Assembly (NCBI GenBank): GCA_025964535.1
Contig: JAOPYX010000190.1
Coordinates: 1 to 33,246 of the forward strand
DNA length: 33,246 nucleotides
Origin: Actinomycetes bacterium
GTDB lineage: Bacteria > Actinomycetota > Thermoleophilia > Gaiellales > Gaiellaceae
Reading direction: 5' to 3'
The notes below the pieces were generated by a model. It was not told the origin of the DNA. It did not search any database and was given only the letters and a program-made list of their open reading frames with translations. Made by a program: the position numbers and the translations under genes. Numbering within the stretch: position 1 is the stretch's first letter; each line of letters starts with the position of its first letter. Positions 8,812 through 16,879 of this stretch are shown piece after piece.

Positions 8812-10460
8812 TGCGCCGGTGCGATGTGGCGCTGCTCGCGGGGATCGCCGCGGTCGTGTGCGCCGGGGCCGAGACCTTCCTCACGCAGCCGGTACTTCTC
8901 GACCCTCCCCGTAGGAGTGCGCGGCAGCTCCTCGCGAAACTCGACGTAGCGGGGCACCATGAACTCCGGCAACCGCTCGACGCAGAAGGCGAGCAACTCC
9001 TCTGCCGTGAGCTGCGCGCCCTCGTTGAGCGTGATGACCACGCGGACGTCGTCCTCACCGAGCGGCGACGGGTACGGCACGGCCGCGGCTTCGGCCACCG
9101 CCTCGTGCTCACGCAGCACCTGCTCGACCTCCCAGGAGGAGACGTTCTCGCCCCTACGGCGGATCGCATCCTTCTTTCGATCCTGGAACGTGTAGAAGCC
9201 CTCGCCGTCCACGCTTGCGAGGTCGCCCGTGTGGAACCAGAGGTTGCGCCAGGCGGCCACCGTTGCCTCGGGCTTGTTGAGATACCCGGGCATGATCAGC
9301 CCGGGATACCTCGGGCGGATGACGATCTCGCCCGGCTCGCCGACGGGAACGTCACGGTCGAGGTCGTCGACGAGCCGCACCTCCCAGTCCTCGGACACCC
9401 GCCCGCACGATCCAGGCGGCGTCCGCTCGCCGGGCCGCGCGTAGATCGCGACGCCCGCCTCGGTGAGCCCATAGCCCTCGACGAGCCGGATCCCGAAGCG
9501 CTCCTCGAACTCGGGGTCGTAGCGCGCGTTGTAGAGACAGCGCAGCGTGTGGTCCCGATCGGCGGGGGTCGGGGTCGCCTTCTTGAGGATCTGCGGGATC
9601 GTGAAGACGCAGAAGCCGACGGTCGCGCCGAGCCGGCGCACGTCGTCCCAGTAGCCGCTGGCGCTGAAACGCTCGCGCAGCGCGCACCGGCAGCCGGCGA
9701 CGACCGCCGTCACGACGCCGCGCTGAAGCGCGAAGCTGTGGAAGAGCGGGACAGGGGCATAGATGCAGTCGTCCTCGCCGATCTCGCACAGGCGGATCAC
9801 TTCGATCGCCTTGGCGACGCTGTGCCCGTTGGTCAACGGCACGCCCTTGGAAGGCCCCGTCGTCCCCGACGTGTAGATGACACAGCTCACGTCGTCGGAG
9901 GCGACCTCCGGCCGAGTCGCGACCGCATCGCCGTCGACGGCGCGGAGCGCGATCGTCGTCACGCCGTCAAGCGTAGGTAGGCCGTCGATCTCGCCGCGCA
10001 CGATGACGCACTCCAGCGATTCGAGCGTCGGGAGCGCGTCGCGAACGCGATCGAGATACGCGGCATCGACGATCAGGAACCGGCAGCCCGTGTCGTTGAG
10101 GACGTACTCGAGCATGTAGCCCCGGTACGCGGTGTTGATGGGCACGGTCGGCGCACCGAGCTTGGCAGCAGCGAAGTAGCAGTTGACGAACTCGGCGCAG
10201 TTCGGCAGGAAGAGCCCGACTCTCGTGCCGTGCGCGACACCGAGCCCGGCCAATCCGCCCGCGATGCGCGCTGCGGCCGCCTCGACGGCGCCGAACGTCC
10301 AGCTCTCGTCGCCGTAGACGAGGAACTCGCGGTCGGGCATTTCGGCGGCGCGCCGCTCGAGCAGACGCGGCACGACCATGTCCTCGAACGCGACCCCGAA
10401 GCTGGGCAGCGGCCGGTCGGCGGCCTGGAAAGACGCGGAGCCCGAGGCGTTGGCCGTCAT
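8808..10460 (-). CDS. AMP-dependent acyl-CoA synthetase/ligase
   Basis: 550 aa; CVIYTSGTTGPSKGVPLTN, EGYGLTEAG, LWFHTGDLASVDGEGFYTFQDRKKDAIRRRGENVSSWEVE; start codon uncertain. Confidence 0.93.
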   Translation of the reverse strand: MTANASGSASFQAADRPLPSFGVAFEDMVVPRLLERRAAEMPDREFLVYGDESWTFGAVEAAAARIAGGLAGLGVAHGTRVGLFLPNCAEFVNCYFAAAKLGAPTVPINTAYRGYMLEYVLNDTGCRFLIVDAAYLDRVRDALPTLESLECVIVRGEIDGLPTLDGVTTIALRAVDGDAVATRPEVASDDVSCVIYTSGTTGPSKGVPLTNGHSVAKAIEVIRLCEIGEDDCIYAPVPLFHSFALQRGVVTAVVAGCRCALRERFSASGYWDDVRRLGATVGFCVFTIPQILKKATPTPADRDHTLRCLYNARYDPEFEERFGIRLVEGYGLTEAGVAIYARPGERTPPGSCGRVSEDWEVRLVDDLDRDVPVGEPGEIVIRPRYPGLIMPGYLNKPEATVAAWRNLWFHTGDLASVDGEGFYTFQDRKKDAIRRRGENVSSWEVEQVLREHEAVAEAAAVPYPSPLGEDDVRVVITLNEGAQLTAEELLAFCVERLPEFMVPRYVEFREELPRTPTGRVEKYRLREEGLGPGAHDRGDPREQRHIAPAQ

Positions 10461-10461
10461 T

Positions 10462-10472
10462 CCATACTATGG
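10462..10472. promoter_or_regulatory. 11-bp palindrome in the divergent CoA-ligase / flavin reductase intergenic region; possible operator or -10 region
   Basis: CCATACTATGG, perfect around a central C, next to the ligase start codon. Confidence 0.45.
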
Positions 10473-10535
10473 TATCAATGTCCACACTTGCTTCAACGTG
10501 CACCCGATCCGGGTCGGGACGAGAACGTTTCTGAC

Positions 10536-11024
10536 GTGACGTCCTTCGGCCCCGACAGCCCCAGCTTCCGGGGTCTGATGAGCCGCTGGGCGACCGGCGT
10601 CAGCCTCATCACGTGCGCGGGCGACGACGGTCCGGTGGGTTGCACGGTGAACGCGCTCACCTCTCTCTCGCTCGACCCCCCGCGCCTGCTCGTGTGCCTC
10701 GACCTGACGGCGAGAACGCTCGAGCATCTGCGCGCCGCCGGACGCTTCTGCGTCAACATGCTCGGCGCCGAGCAGCAAGAGCTCTCGCGCCGCTTCGCCT
10801 CTCGCTCGAGCACGCAGGCCGAGAAGTTCGACGGGACGCTCTACCGGTCGGATCACGGCACGATTCTCCTTGAGGGATGCATCGCGACGCTCGTGTGCGA
10901 CGTCGTCGACGAGCTCGTCCATGGTGACCACGCGATCATCGTCGGCGAGTTCGTGCACGGCGACGCTCGCGACGGCGATCCGCTGATCTTCTTCCGGAGC
11001 GAGTTCGGTACGCTCGTGGCGTGA
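10536..11024 (+). CDS. Flavin reductase family protein (FMN-binding split barrel)
   Basis: GTG start proposed at 10536; FRGLMSRWATGVSLITC...GCTVNALTSLSLDPPRLLVCL, FCVNMLGAEQQELSRRFA. Confidence 0.88.
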   Translation: MTSFGPDSPSFRGLMSRWATGVSLITCAGDDGPVGCTVNALTSLSLDPPRLLVCLDLTARTLEHLRAAGRFCVNMLGAEQQELSRRFASRSSTQAEKFDGTLYRSDHGTILLEGCIATLVCDVVDELVHGDHAIIVGEFVHGDARDGDPLIFFRSEFGTLVA

Positions 11025-12058
11025 CGACGTTCGACCGGCTGGCGACGAGCGCGGCACCAACGGCCAGCCTCGAGCAAGCCCTGGCCGACATCCGCGCAGG
11101 CAAGTTCGTCGTCTTGGTCGGTGCGGCCGACCGTCGGAGCGAGGGAACGCTCACCATCGCCGCACAGCACTGCGACGCCGACGCCGTCGCGTACATGGCG
11201 CGCCACGGCCGGGGGATCATCTCGCTCTGCCTCACCGAAGCGCGGTGCGACGAATTGGGGCTTCCGCCCATGACACGAACGAACACGTCGACGTACCAAG
11301 CGGCATTCACGATCTCGATCGAGGCACGCGAAGGTGTCAGCACCGGAATCTCCGCCGCGGACCGGGCTCGCACGATCGCCGTCGCAGTCGATCCGTCGAG
11401 CACGGCGCGGGATCTCGTCAGTCCCGGCCACATCTTTCCGCTCCGGGCGAGGCCGGGGGGTGTGCTCGCTCGCGTCGCGCACACGGAGGGCGCCGTCGAC
11501 CTCGCGGCGCTCGCGGGTCTTCAGCCCGCGGCCGTGATCTGCGGGATCCTCACGCCCGACGGAAGCATGGCCGGCCCCGCCGAGATCGAGAGCGTCGCGT
11601 CGCAGCTCGACCTCACCGTCCTCGCTGTCGAGGATCTCGTGGCGCACCGCCGACGGCTCGAGCAATGGATCGTCCCCGCTGGAGAGCGGCTGCTGCGTAC
11701 GACCACCGGCGAGCTGCACGCCTTCTCGTTCGCCGAGGAGCACACGGGCCTTACGCATCTCGCGCTCGTCAAGGGAGATGCCTCTCTCGAAGGGCCGGTC
11801 TTCGTGCACGAGGAATGCGCGGGCGGCGACGTCTTCGGCGCGCTCGACTGCGGCTGCGGGGAAGCGCTGCAGGGCGCGCTCGAGACACTCGAGCGCACCG
11901 GGTCAGGCGTGCTCGTGTACGTCGCGCGCGAGGCCGACGAGCGGCGACTGCAGGACGTCGTCCTGGCCTGCGAGCGAAACGGTGACAGCATTTCGCCGAA
12001 GGCGATCGAGCTCGCGCGCCAGGTGCTGCACGCGCTCGGCTCTCCCGCCGCCCCCTGA
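11021..12058 (+). CDS. RibBA-like protein (DHBP synthase domain plus truncated GTP cyclohydrolase II-like domain) with altered active-site motifs
   Basis: 345 aa; DHBPS motifs GVSTGISAADRARTI and DLVSPGHIFPLRARPGGVLARVAHTEGAVDLA; GCHII-like HEECAGGDVFGALDCGCGEALQGALE. GTGA overlap with the flavin reductase gene. Confidence 0.85.
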   Translation: MTTFDRLATSAAPTASLEQALADIRAGKFVVLVGAADRRSEGTLTIAAQHCDADAVAYMARHGRGIISLCLTEARCDELGLPPMTRTNTSTYQAAFTISIEAREGVSTGISAADRARTIAVAVDPSSTARDLVSPGHIFPLRARPGGVLARVAHTEGAVDLAALAGLQPAAVICGILTPDGSMAGPAEIESVASQLDLTVLAVEDLVAHRRRLEQWIVPAGERLLRTTTGELHAFSFAEEHTGLTHLALVKGDASLEGPVFVHEECAGGDVFGALDCGCGEALQGALETLERTGSGVLVYVAREADERRLQDVVLACERNGDSISPKAIELARQVLHALGSPAAP

Positions 12059-12130
12059 GCCGCACGCCGGCGCGAGGGCGCCTTGCGTCAATGTGGAAAT
12101 CTCCGCCACGACGTGGAATACTTCGAAGCG

Positions 12131-14263
12131 ATGGCGATCGCCGCCGTGGAGCTCACCGAACTCGAGGCCGCAGTCCGTGGCGTGCTCGACCGCCATTGGC
12201 CCAGCGAGCGGCGGATCAGCCGGGATTCGTCCGGCCTCGGTGAGATGTGGCAGCAGGCGATCGAGCACGACTGGCTCGACCTCGGAGGCGACGAGGCACT
12301 TCCCGTCGCGATCCGCGTGCTCGGCGAGCTCGGACGCGCGAACTGCGGCATTCCCCTGCTCGATGCGCTCGTCGCATCCACGGTCCTCTCCAGGACCGAC
12401 TATGCAGAGAGGATCGCAGCCGGCGAGGTCACCGTGATCGTCGGCCACGCGCCCGCCTCCGGTCTGCTGGAGCACCTCGAGGGTGCGACGCTTGCAACGC
12501 ACGCACTCGTACTGCCGCATGAAGGCAGCACCGCCGAGCTGTACGCGATCGACGCGCGGATGCTCGAGCCGACACCGAGCATCGCTCCGCAGGGCTGGAC
12601 GCGGCTGACGCTCCCCACCGCACCGGAGCTGCAGATCGAGCTTGCTCCCACGGAGCTCGAGGCCGCGGCGCGAACCATGCGTCTCGGGCTCGCAGCGCGC
12701 GCACTCGGCGCTGCGCGGCGCGCACACGAGCTCGCGGTCGAGCACGCGAGCACACGAGAGCAGTTCGGACAGCCCATCGGCCGCTTCCAGGCCGTATCCC
12801 ATCGCGCCGCGACATGCGCCATCGACCTTGCGAGCAGCGCCCTGCTCCTCGACGACGCCGTCGAAGCCGTGCAGCGCGAGCCCGATGAGGCCGCGCTCGC
12901 TGTCGGACTTGCAACGTCACATGCGCTGGCCGCTGCGCCGCGCGTGATTCTCGGCGCCCTGCACACGCTTGGCGGGATGGGATTCCACGAGGAGCACGAA
13001 GGCGCGTGGCTCTTCCGCCGCGTATACGCCGATGTGGCCCGTGCCGTTGCCTTCGACGATGCCGCAGGCGATCCGAGCCGGATGCTGATCGAAGAGAAGC
13101 GAGAGCAGCCGTCGCTCGACCTCGGGCCCGACGCAAACGCCTTTCGCGACGAAGTGCGGATGTTCTTCGCAGAGCACTGGGACCCTGTCCGCGTCCTCGA
13201 CGAGGATGCGCAGTACGACCCCGAGCTGCGACGTCTCCTCGTGGAGCGGGGCTGGCTCGGCGCCGGCTGGCCGAAGGAATGGGGCGGCCAGGAGCGCAGT
13301 CCGGAAGAGCTGCTCGCGCTGACCGAGGAGATCCGCTACCGCGGTGTCCCTGTGCGCCGGCTGTTCACGACCGTGAACATCGTGGGCGGAGCGATCGTCC
13401 GTCACGGGACGGACGAGCAGAAGCAGCGCTACCTGCCGGGCATCAAGACCGGCGAGACACTCTTCTGCCTCGGCTACAGCGAGCCGGGTGCCGGCTCCGA
13501 CCTCGCGTCGCTGCGCACGTCCGCCCGGAAAACCGAGGGCGGCTGGATCGTCAACGGCCAGAAGATCTTCACGACGTTCGGGCATCGCTCCCACTTCCAC
13601 TGGCTGGCTGTGCGCACCGACGCGGACGCGAAGCCGCCGCACGCGGGCATCAGCGTCTTCATCGTCCCGCTCGACTCGGGCGGGATCACGATCCAGGAGA
13701 ACCACGCGCTGAACGGCGAGACGACGTGCACCGTCTTCTACGACGACGTCTTCGTCCCGGACGAGGGCGTCGTCGGACAGGTGAACGACGGCTGGAAGGT
13801 GATCGGTACTGCACTGTCCGTGGAGCGCATCCAGATGGGCGGCAACGTTGCGGAGCTTCGCGGGATCCTCGACGGCCTGCTCACTGCCATGCGCGAGGAT
13901 CCGGATCGCTATGCCGGAGCTGCGGGCTCGTGGCAACGCGAAGCGATCGTCGAGATCGCAGCGTGGCTGCGCGCCGTTCGCCTCTTCGTCGTCTCCGGCC
14001 TCCGGGCGATGGCAGCGGGCGAGAGCACGCGGCTGACCGCGGCGATGGCGAAGGTCGCAGGCGGAGAGACTGCAGAGAAGCTCGCCGACGTCGGGCTGCG
14101 CATCCTTGGACCAAACGCGGCACTCGCCGCCGGCGCTCCCGGCTCGCTGCTCAATGGATCGATCGAGCGGATGCTGCGCCTGGCGCCGATGTACGTGATC
14201 GGTGGCGGCACGAACGACATCCAGAGAAACCTGATCGCGCGCGAGCTGGGGTTGCCGCGCTGA
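12131..14263 (+). CDS. Fused tandem acyl-CoA dehydrogenase (two ACAD-like modules in one polypeptide)
   Basis: About 711 aa; N-module ...HASTREQFGQPIGRFQAVSHRAATCAIDL..LGGMGFHEEHEGAWLFRR; C-module FFAEHWDPVRVL...GYSEPGAGSDLASLRTSA..GGGTNDIQRNLIARELGLPR. Start could be further upstream (ORF opens at 12083). Confidence 0.9.
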   Translation: MAIAAVELTELEAAVRGVLDRHWPSERRISRDSSGLGEMWQQAIEHDWLDLGGDEALPVAIRVLGELGRANCGIPLLDALVASTVLSRTDYAERIAAGEVTVIVGHAPASGLLEHLEGATLATHALVLPHEGSTAELYAIDARMLEPTPSIAPQGWTRLTLPTAPELQIELAPTELEAAARTMRLGLAARALGAARRAHELAVEHASTREQFGQPIGRFQAVSHRAATCAIDLASSALLLDDAVEAVQREPDEAALAVGLATSHALAAAPRVILGALHTLGGMGFHEEHEGAWLFRRVYADVARAVAFDDAAGDPSRMLIEEKREQPSLDLGPDANAFRDEVRMFFAEHWDPVRVLDEDAQYDPELRRLLVERGWLGAGWPKEWGGQERSPEELLALTEEIRYRGVPVRRLFTTVNIVGGAIVRHGTDEQKQRYLPGIKTGETLFCLGYSEPGAGSDLASLRTSARKTEGGWIVNGQKIFTTFGHRSHFHWLAVRTDADAKPPHAGISVFIVPLDSGGITIQENHALNGETTCTVFYDDVFVPDEGVVGQVNDGWKVIGTALSVERIQMGGNVAELRGILDGLLTAMREDPDRYAGAAGSWQREAIVEIAAWLRAVRLFVVSGLRAMAAGESTRLTAAMAKVAGGETAEKLADVGLRILGPNAALAAGAPGSLLNGSIERMLRLAPMYVIGGGTNDIQRNLIARELGLPR

Positions 14264-14307
14264 CCCCGCGGCCGAACGTCCGCAAAATGGTAGTAGGATC
14301 CACATAG

Positions 14308-15711
14308 ATGAACGTGGCTGACGCGCACGCGAGCGAGGTCACGCAGGCGATGGCCGAGATGGTCGTCGCGATCGAGCCCCGGCACCTCCCCGCCGACATC
14401 GTCGACCTGATCACCAAGGCGTTCGTCGACAGCCTCGGCTGCGGGCTCGCCGGCACCGCGCAACCGGAAGGACAGATCGCGCGGGCGTGGGTCGAGTCGC
14501 TCGGCGGGGCCGCAGATTCCACGCTGATCGGTGCGGGCGGCAATCGAGTCCCTGCCGCCATGGCCGCGCTCGCGAACGGCGTCACGATGCACGCGCTCGA
14601 CTACGACGACTTCTCGCTGAAGCGCATGCTCCACCCGAGCGTCGTCTTCGTCCCGGCCGTGCTCGCGCTCGGCGAGCGTGAGGGCGCGAGCGGAATGGAC
14701 GTCGTCGTCGCGTACGCGGCGGGATACGAAGCAGCAGCGAGGATCGCGAAGCAGCTCAACCCCGACCACTACGCGCGCGGGTGGCACTCGACGAGCACGA
14801 TCGGCGGTCTGGGTGCCGCCGCTGCTGCAGCACGCCTCCTTGGTCTCGACGCGGAGCGCGTCGCTGTCGCCGTCGCGATCGCGGCTTCGAGCGCCGGTGG
14901 GCTGCGGAACAACTTCGGGACGATGGTGAAGCCGCTCCACGCGGGCAACGCCGCCTTCCACGGCGTCGCGGCGGCCGAGCTCGCGGCACGGGGCTTCAGC
15001 GCCTCGAAGGCGATCTTCGACGGCGACCGCTCGTACCAGGAGGTCTACCGCAACGAGGAGACACCCGAGTTGTCCGCGAGAGACTTCACGCTCGACAAGC
15101 TCGAGCTCGTCGAATCCGGCATCACCTTCAAGCGCTACACGTGCTGCGGCGCGATCCACGCCGCGCTGGACGCAATCCTCGAGCTGACCGCGGAGCACGG
15201 GCTCACGCCGGACGCGGTCGCAAGCGTTCGCTGCGCCGTCCACCCTCGTGCGCCGGAGATCCTGATCCATCACGTGGCCGCGACGCCCGAGCAGGGCCGC
15301 TTCTGCGTCGAATACTCCCTCGCGGTTGCGCTCACCGACGGCCACGCGGGCGTGCCGCAGTACACGGAGGAGCGCCTCGCGGATCCGGCGGTGCAGGAGC
15401 TCTCGCGCCGCGTCGAGGTCTACGTCGACGACGCGCTCGCCTTCAACGAGGGAGCGGCGACCGCGATCTCGAACAGCGTCGTGACGGTCGAGACCACCGA
15501 CGGCCGGACTCTCGAGCACCGCGTGCCGCCGCACCGGCCGATGTCGTGGGAGGAGCTGGAACGCAAGTTCCGCAGCTCCGCCGCGATCGTGCTCGCCAAG
15601 GACGGCGCAGAAGCCGCGCTCGCAACGGCGCGTGCACTGCCCGAGCTCGAAGATGCCGGCACGCTCGCGCGCGCGTTCTCCGGAGCCGCGGCAGCCCAGG
15701 TGTCGGAATAG
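14308..15711 (+). CDS. MmgE/PrpD family protein
   Basis: 467 aa; LPADIVDLITKAFVDSLGCGLAG, MAALANGVTMHALDYDDF, PLHAGNAAFHGVAAAELAARGFSASKAIFDG. Confidence 0.92.
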   Translation: MNVADAHASEVTQAMAEMVVAIEPRHLPADIVDLITKAFVDSLGCGLAGTAQPEGQIARAWVESLGGAADSTLIGAGGNRVPAAMAALANGVTMHALDYDDFSLKRMLHPSVVFVPAVLALGEREGASGMDVVVAYAAGYEAAARIAKQLNPDHYARGWHSTSTIGGLGAAAAAARLLGLDAERVAVAVAIAASSAGGLRNNFGTMVKPLHAGNAAFHGVAAAELAARGFSASKAIFDGDRSYQEVYRNEETPELSARDFTLDKLELVESGITFKRYTCCGAIHAALDAILELTAEHGLTPDAVASVRCAVHPRAPEILIHHVAATPEQGRFCVEYSLAVALTDGHAGVPQYTEERLADPAVQELSRRVEVYVDDALAFNEGAATAISNSVVTVETTDGRTLEHRVPPHRPMSWEELERKFRSSAAIVLAKDGAEAALATARALPELEDAGTLARAFSGAAAAQVSE

Positions 15712-15746
15712 CCGAGTCGTTCGATCCAGGACGCCCTCGCGTCGTC

Positions 15747-16508
15747 GTGATCACCGGTGCGAGCGGCGGGCTCGGCTCGGTGATGGCGCAGCGCTTCGCG
15801 CGCGGCGGCGACACCGTCTTCGTCGGCTACCGGCACGGGCGGGAGAAAGCCGAAGCGCTCGTCGAGTCGATCGCCGGCGAGGGCCTGGATGCGCGACCGC
15901 TCCACCTCGAGCTCGCGTCGAGCGAGTCGGTGGCGACGGCGCTCGCGCAAGCCGCGGCCGACGCGGGCCCGGTCGACGTGCTGATCAACAACGCCGCCTA
16001 CCGGCCGATCGGGCCCTTTGTCGACATCCCCGACTCGGAATGGGAAGAGGTGCTGTCGATCAACGTCCTCGGCGCCGTGCGCTGCTGCCGCGCGGTGCTT
16101 CCGGCCATGGCGGAGCGCGGGTTCGGGCGGATCATCAACATCTCGGGCCTCGACGCGCTGCACGGCGGCTTCGAGCGCTCGCACGTCACGGTCTCGAAGA
16201 CGGCGATCATGGGGCTCAGCCGCGCCGTCGCGCTCGAGTTCGGCCATCTCGGCGTGACGGCGAACACCGTCGTGCCCGGCAGCTTCCGCGTCTGGCGCGA
16301 CCCGAAGCTCTATCCCTACTGGGAGAAGCTGCGGAACTACCTCGTGTCGCACACACCGGTCGGCCGCCAGGGCGAGCCCGACGAGCTCGCGGAGCTGTGC
16401 TGGTACCTCGCCTCGCCGGCCGCGGCGTTCGTCACCGCGCAGGACATCCACATCAACGGTGGCCTGTTCCCGCTGCTCGCGAATCCCTTCCTCGGGCCGG
16501 ACGAGTAG
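15747..16508 (+). CDS. SDR-family protein with atypical active site
   Basis: VVITGASGGLGSVMAQRFARGGDTVFVGYRHG, VDVLINNAAYRPIGPF, C-terminal INGGLF; proposed GTG start at 15747, no upstream ATG/GTG/TTG evident in frame near the PrpD stop. Confidence 0.78.
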   Translation: MITGASGGLGSVMAQRFARGGDTVFVGYRHGREKAEALVESIAGEGLDARPLHLELASSESVATALAQAAADAGPVDVLINNAAYRPIGPFVDIPDSEWEEVLSINVLGAVRCCRAVLPAMAERGFGRIINISGLDALHGGFERSHVTVSKTAIMGLSRAVALEFGHLGVTANTVVPGSFRVWRDPKLYPYWEKLRNYLVSHTPVGRQGEPDELAELCWYLASPAAAFVTAQDIHINGGLFPLLANPFLGPDE

Positions 16509-16519
16509 CACCGTCCACC

Positions 16520-16879
16520 GTGACGCAGCACCTCGGAACGCTGCGTCAGCTGATCGTCCCCGTCGGCAGCGTCGAAGCTGCGTTGCCCTTCTATCGCGAC
16601 GGCCTCGGGCTCGTGGTCCGCTTCCAGGACGGTGATCGCTGGGCGGCGCTCGATGCCGGCGGGCTCACACTCGCGCTGGCGGGCCCGGGCGAGCACCCGG
16701 CGGGAGATCGTGTCGCGCTCGGCGTGAAGGTCGCAGACCTCGACGCTGCGGTCGCACGAGTCGTGGCTGCGGGAGGGACGGTGGTGGATCCGCCGCAAGA
16801 AGGCGAGCACGAGCGGCGCGCGACGTGTCTCGACGGCCAGGGAACGCCGATCGCGCTGTACGAGCCGCTGCGTAACTAG
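16520..16879 (+). CDS. VOC family (glyoxalase/dioxygenase-like) protein
   Basis: GTG at 16520; LRQLIVPVGSVEAALPFYRDGLGLVVRFQDGDRWAALDAGG...GTPIALYEPLRN. Confidence 0.82.
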   Translation: MTQHLGTLRQLIVPVGSVEAALPFYRDGLGLVVRFQDGDRWAALDAGGLTLALAGPGEHPAGDRVALGVKVADLDAAVARVVAAGGTVVDPPQEGEHERRATCLDGQGTPIALYEPLRN

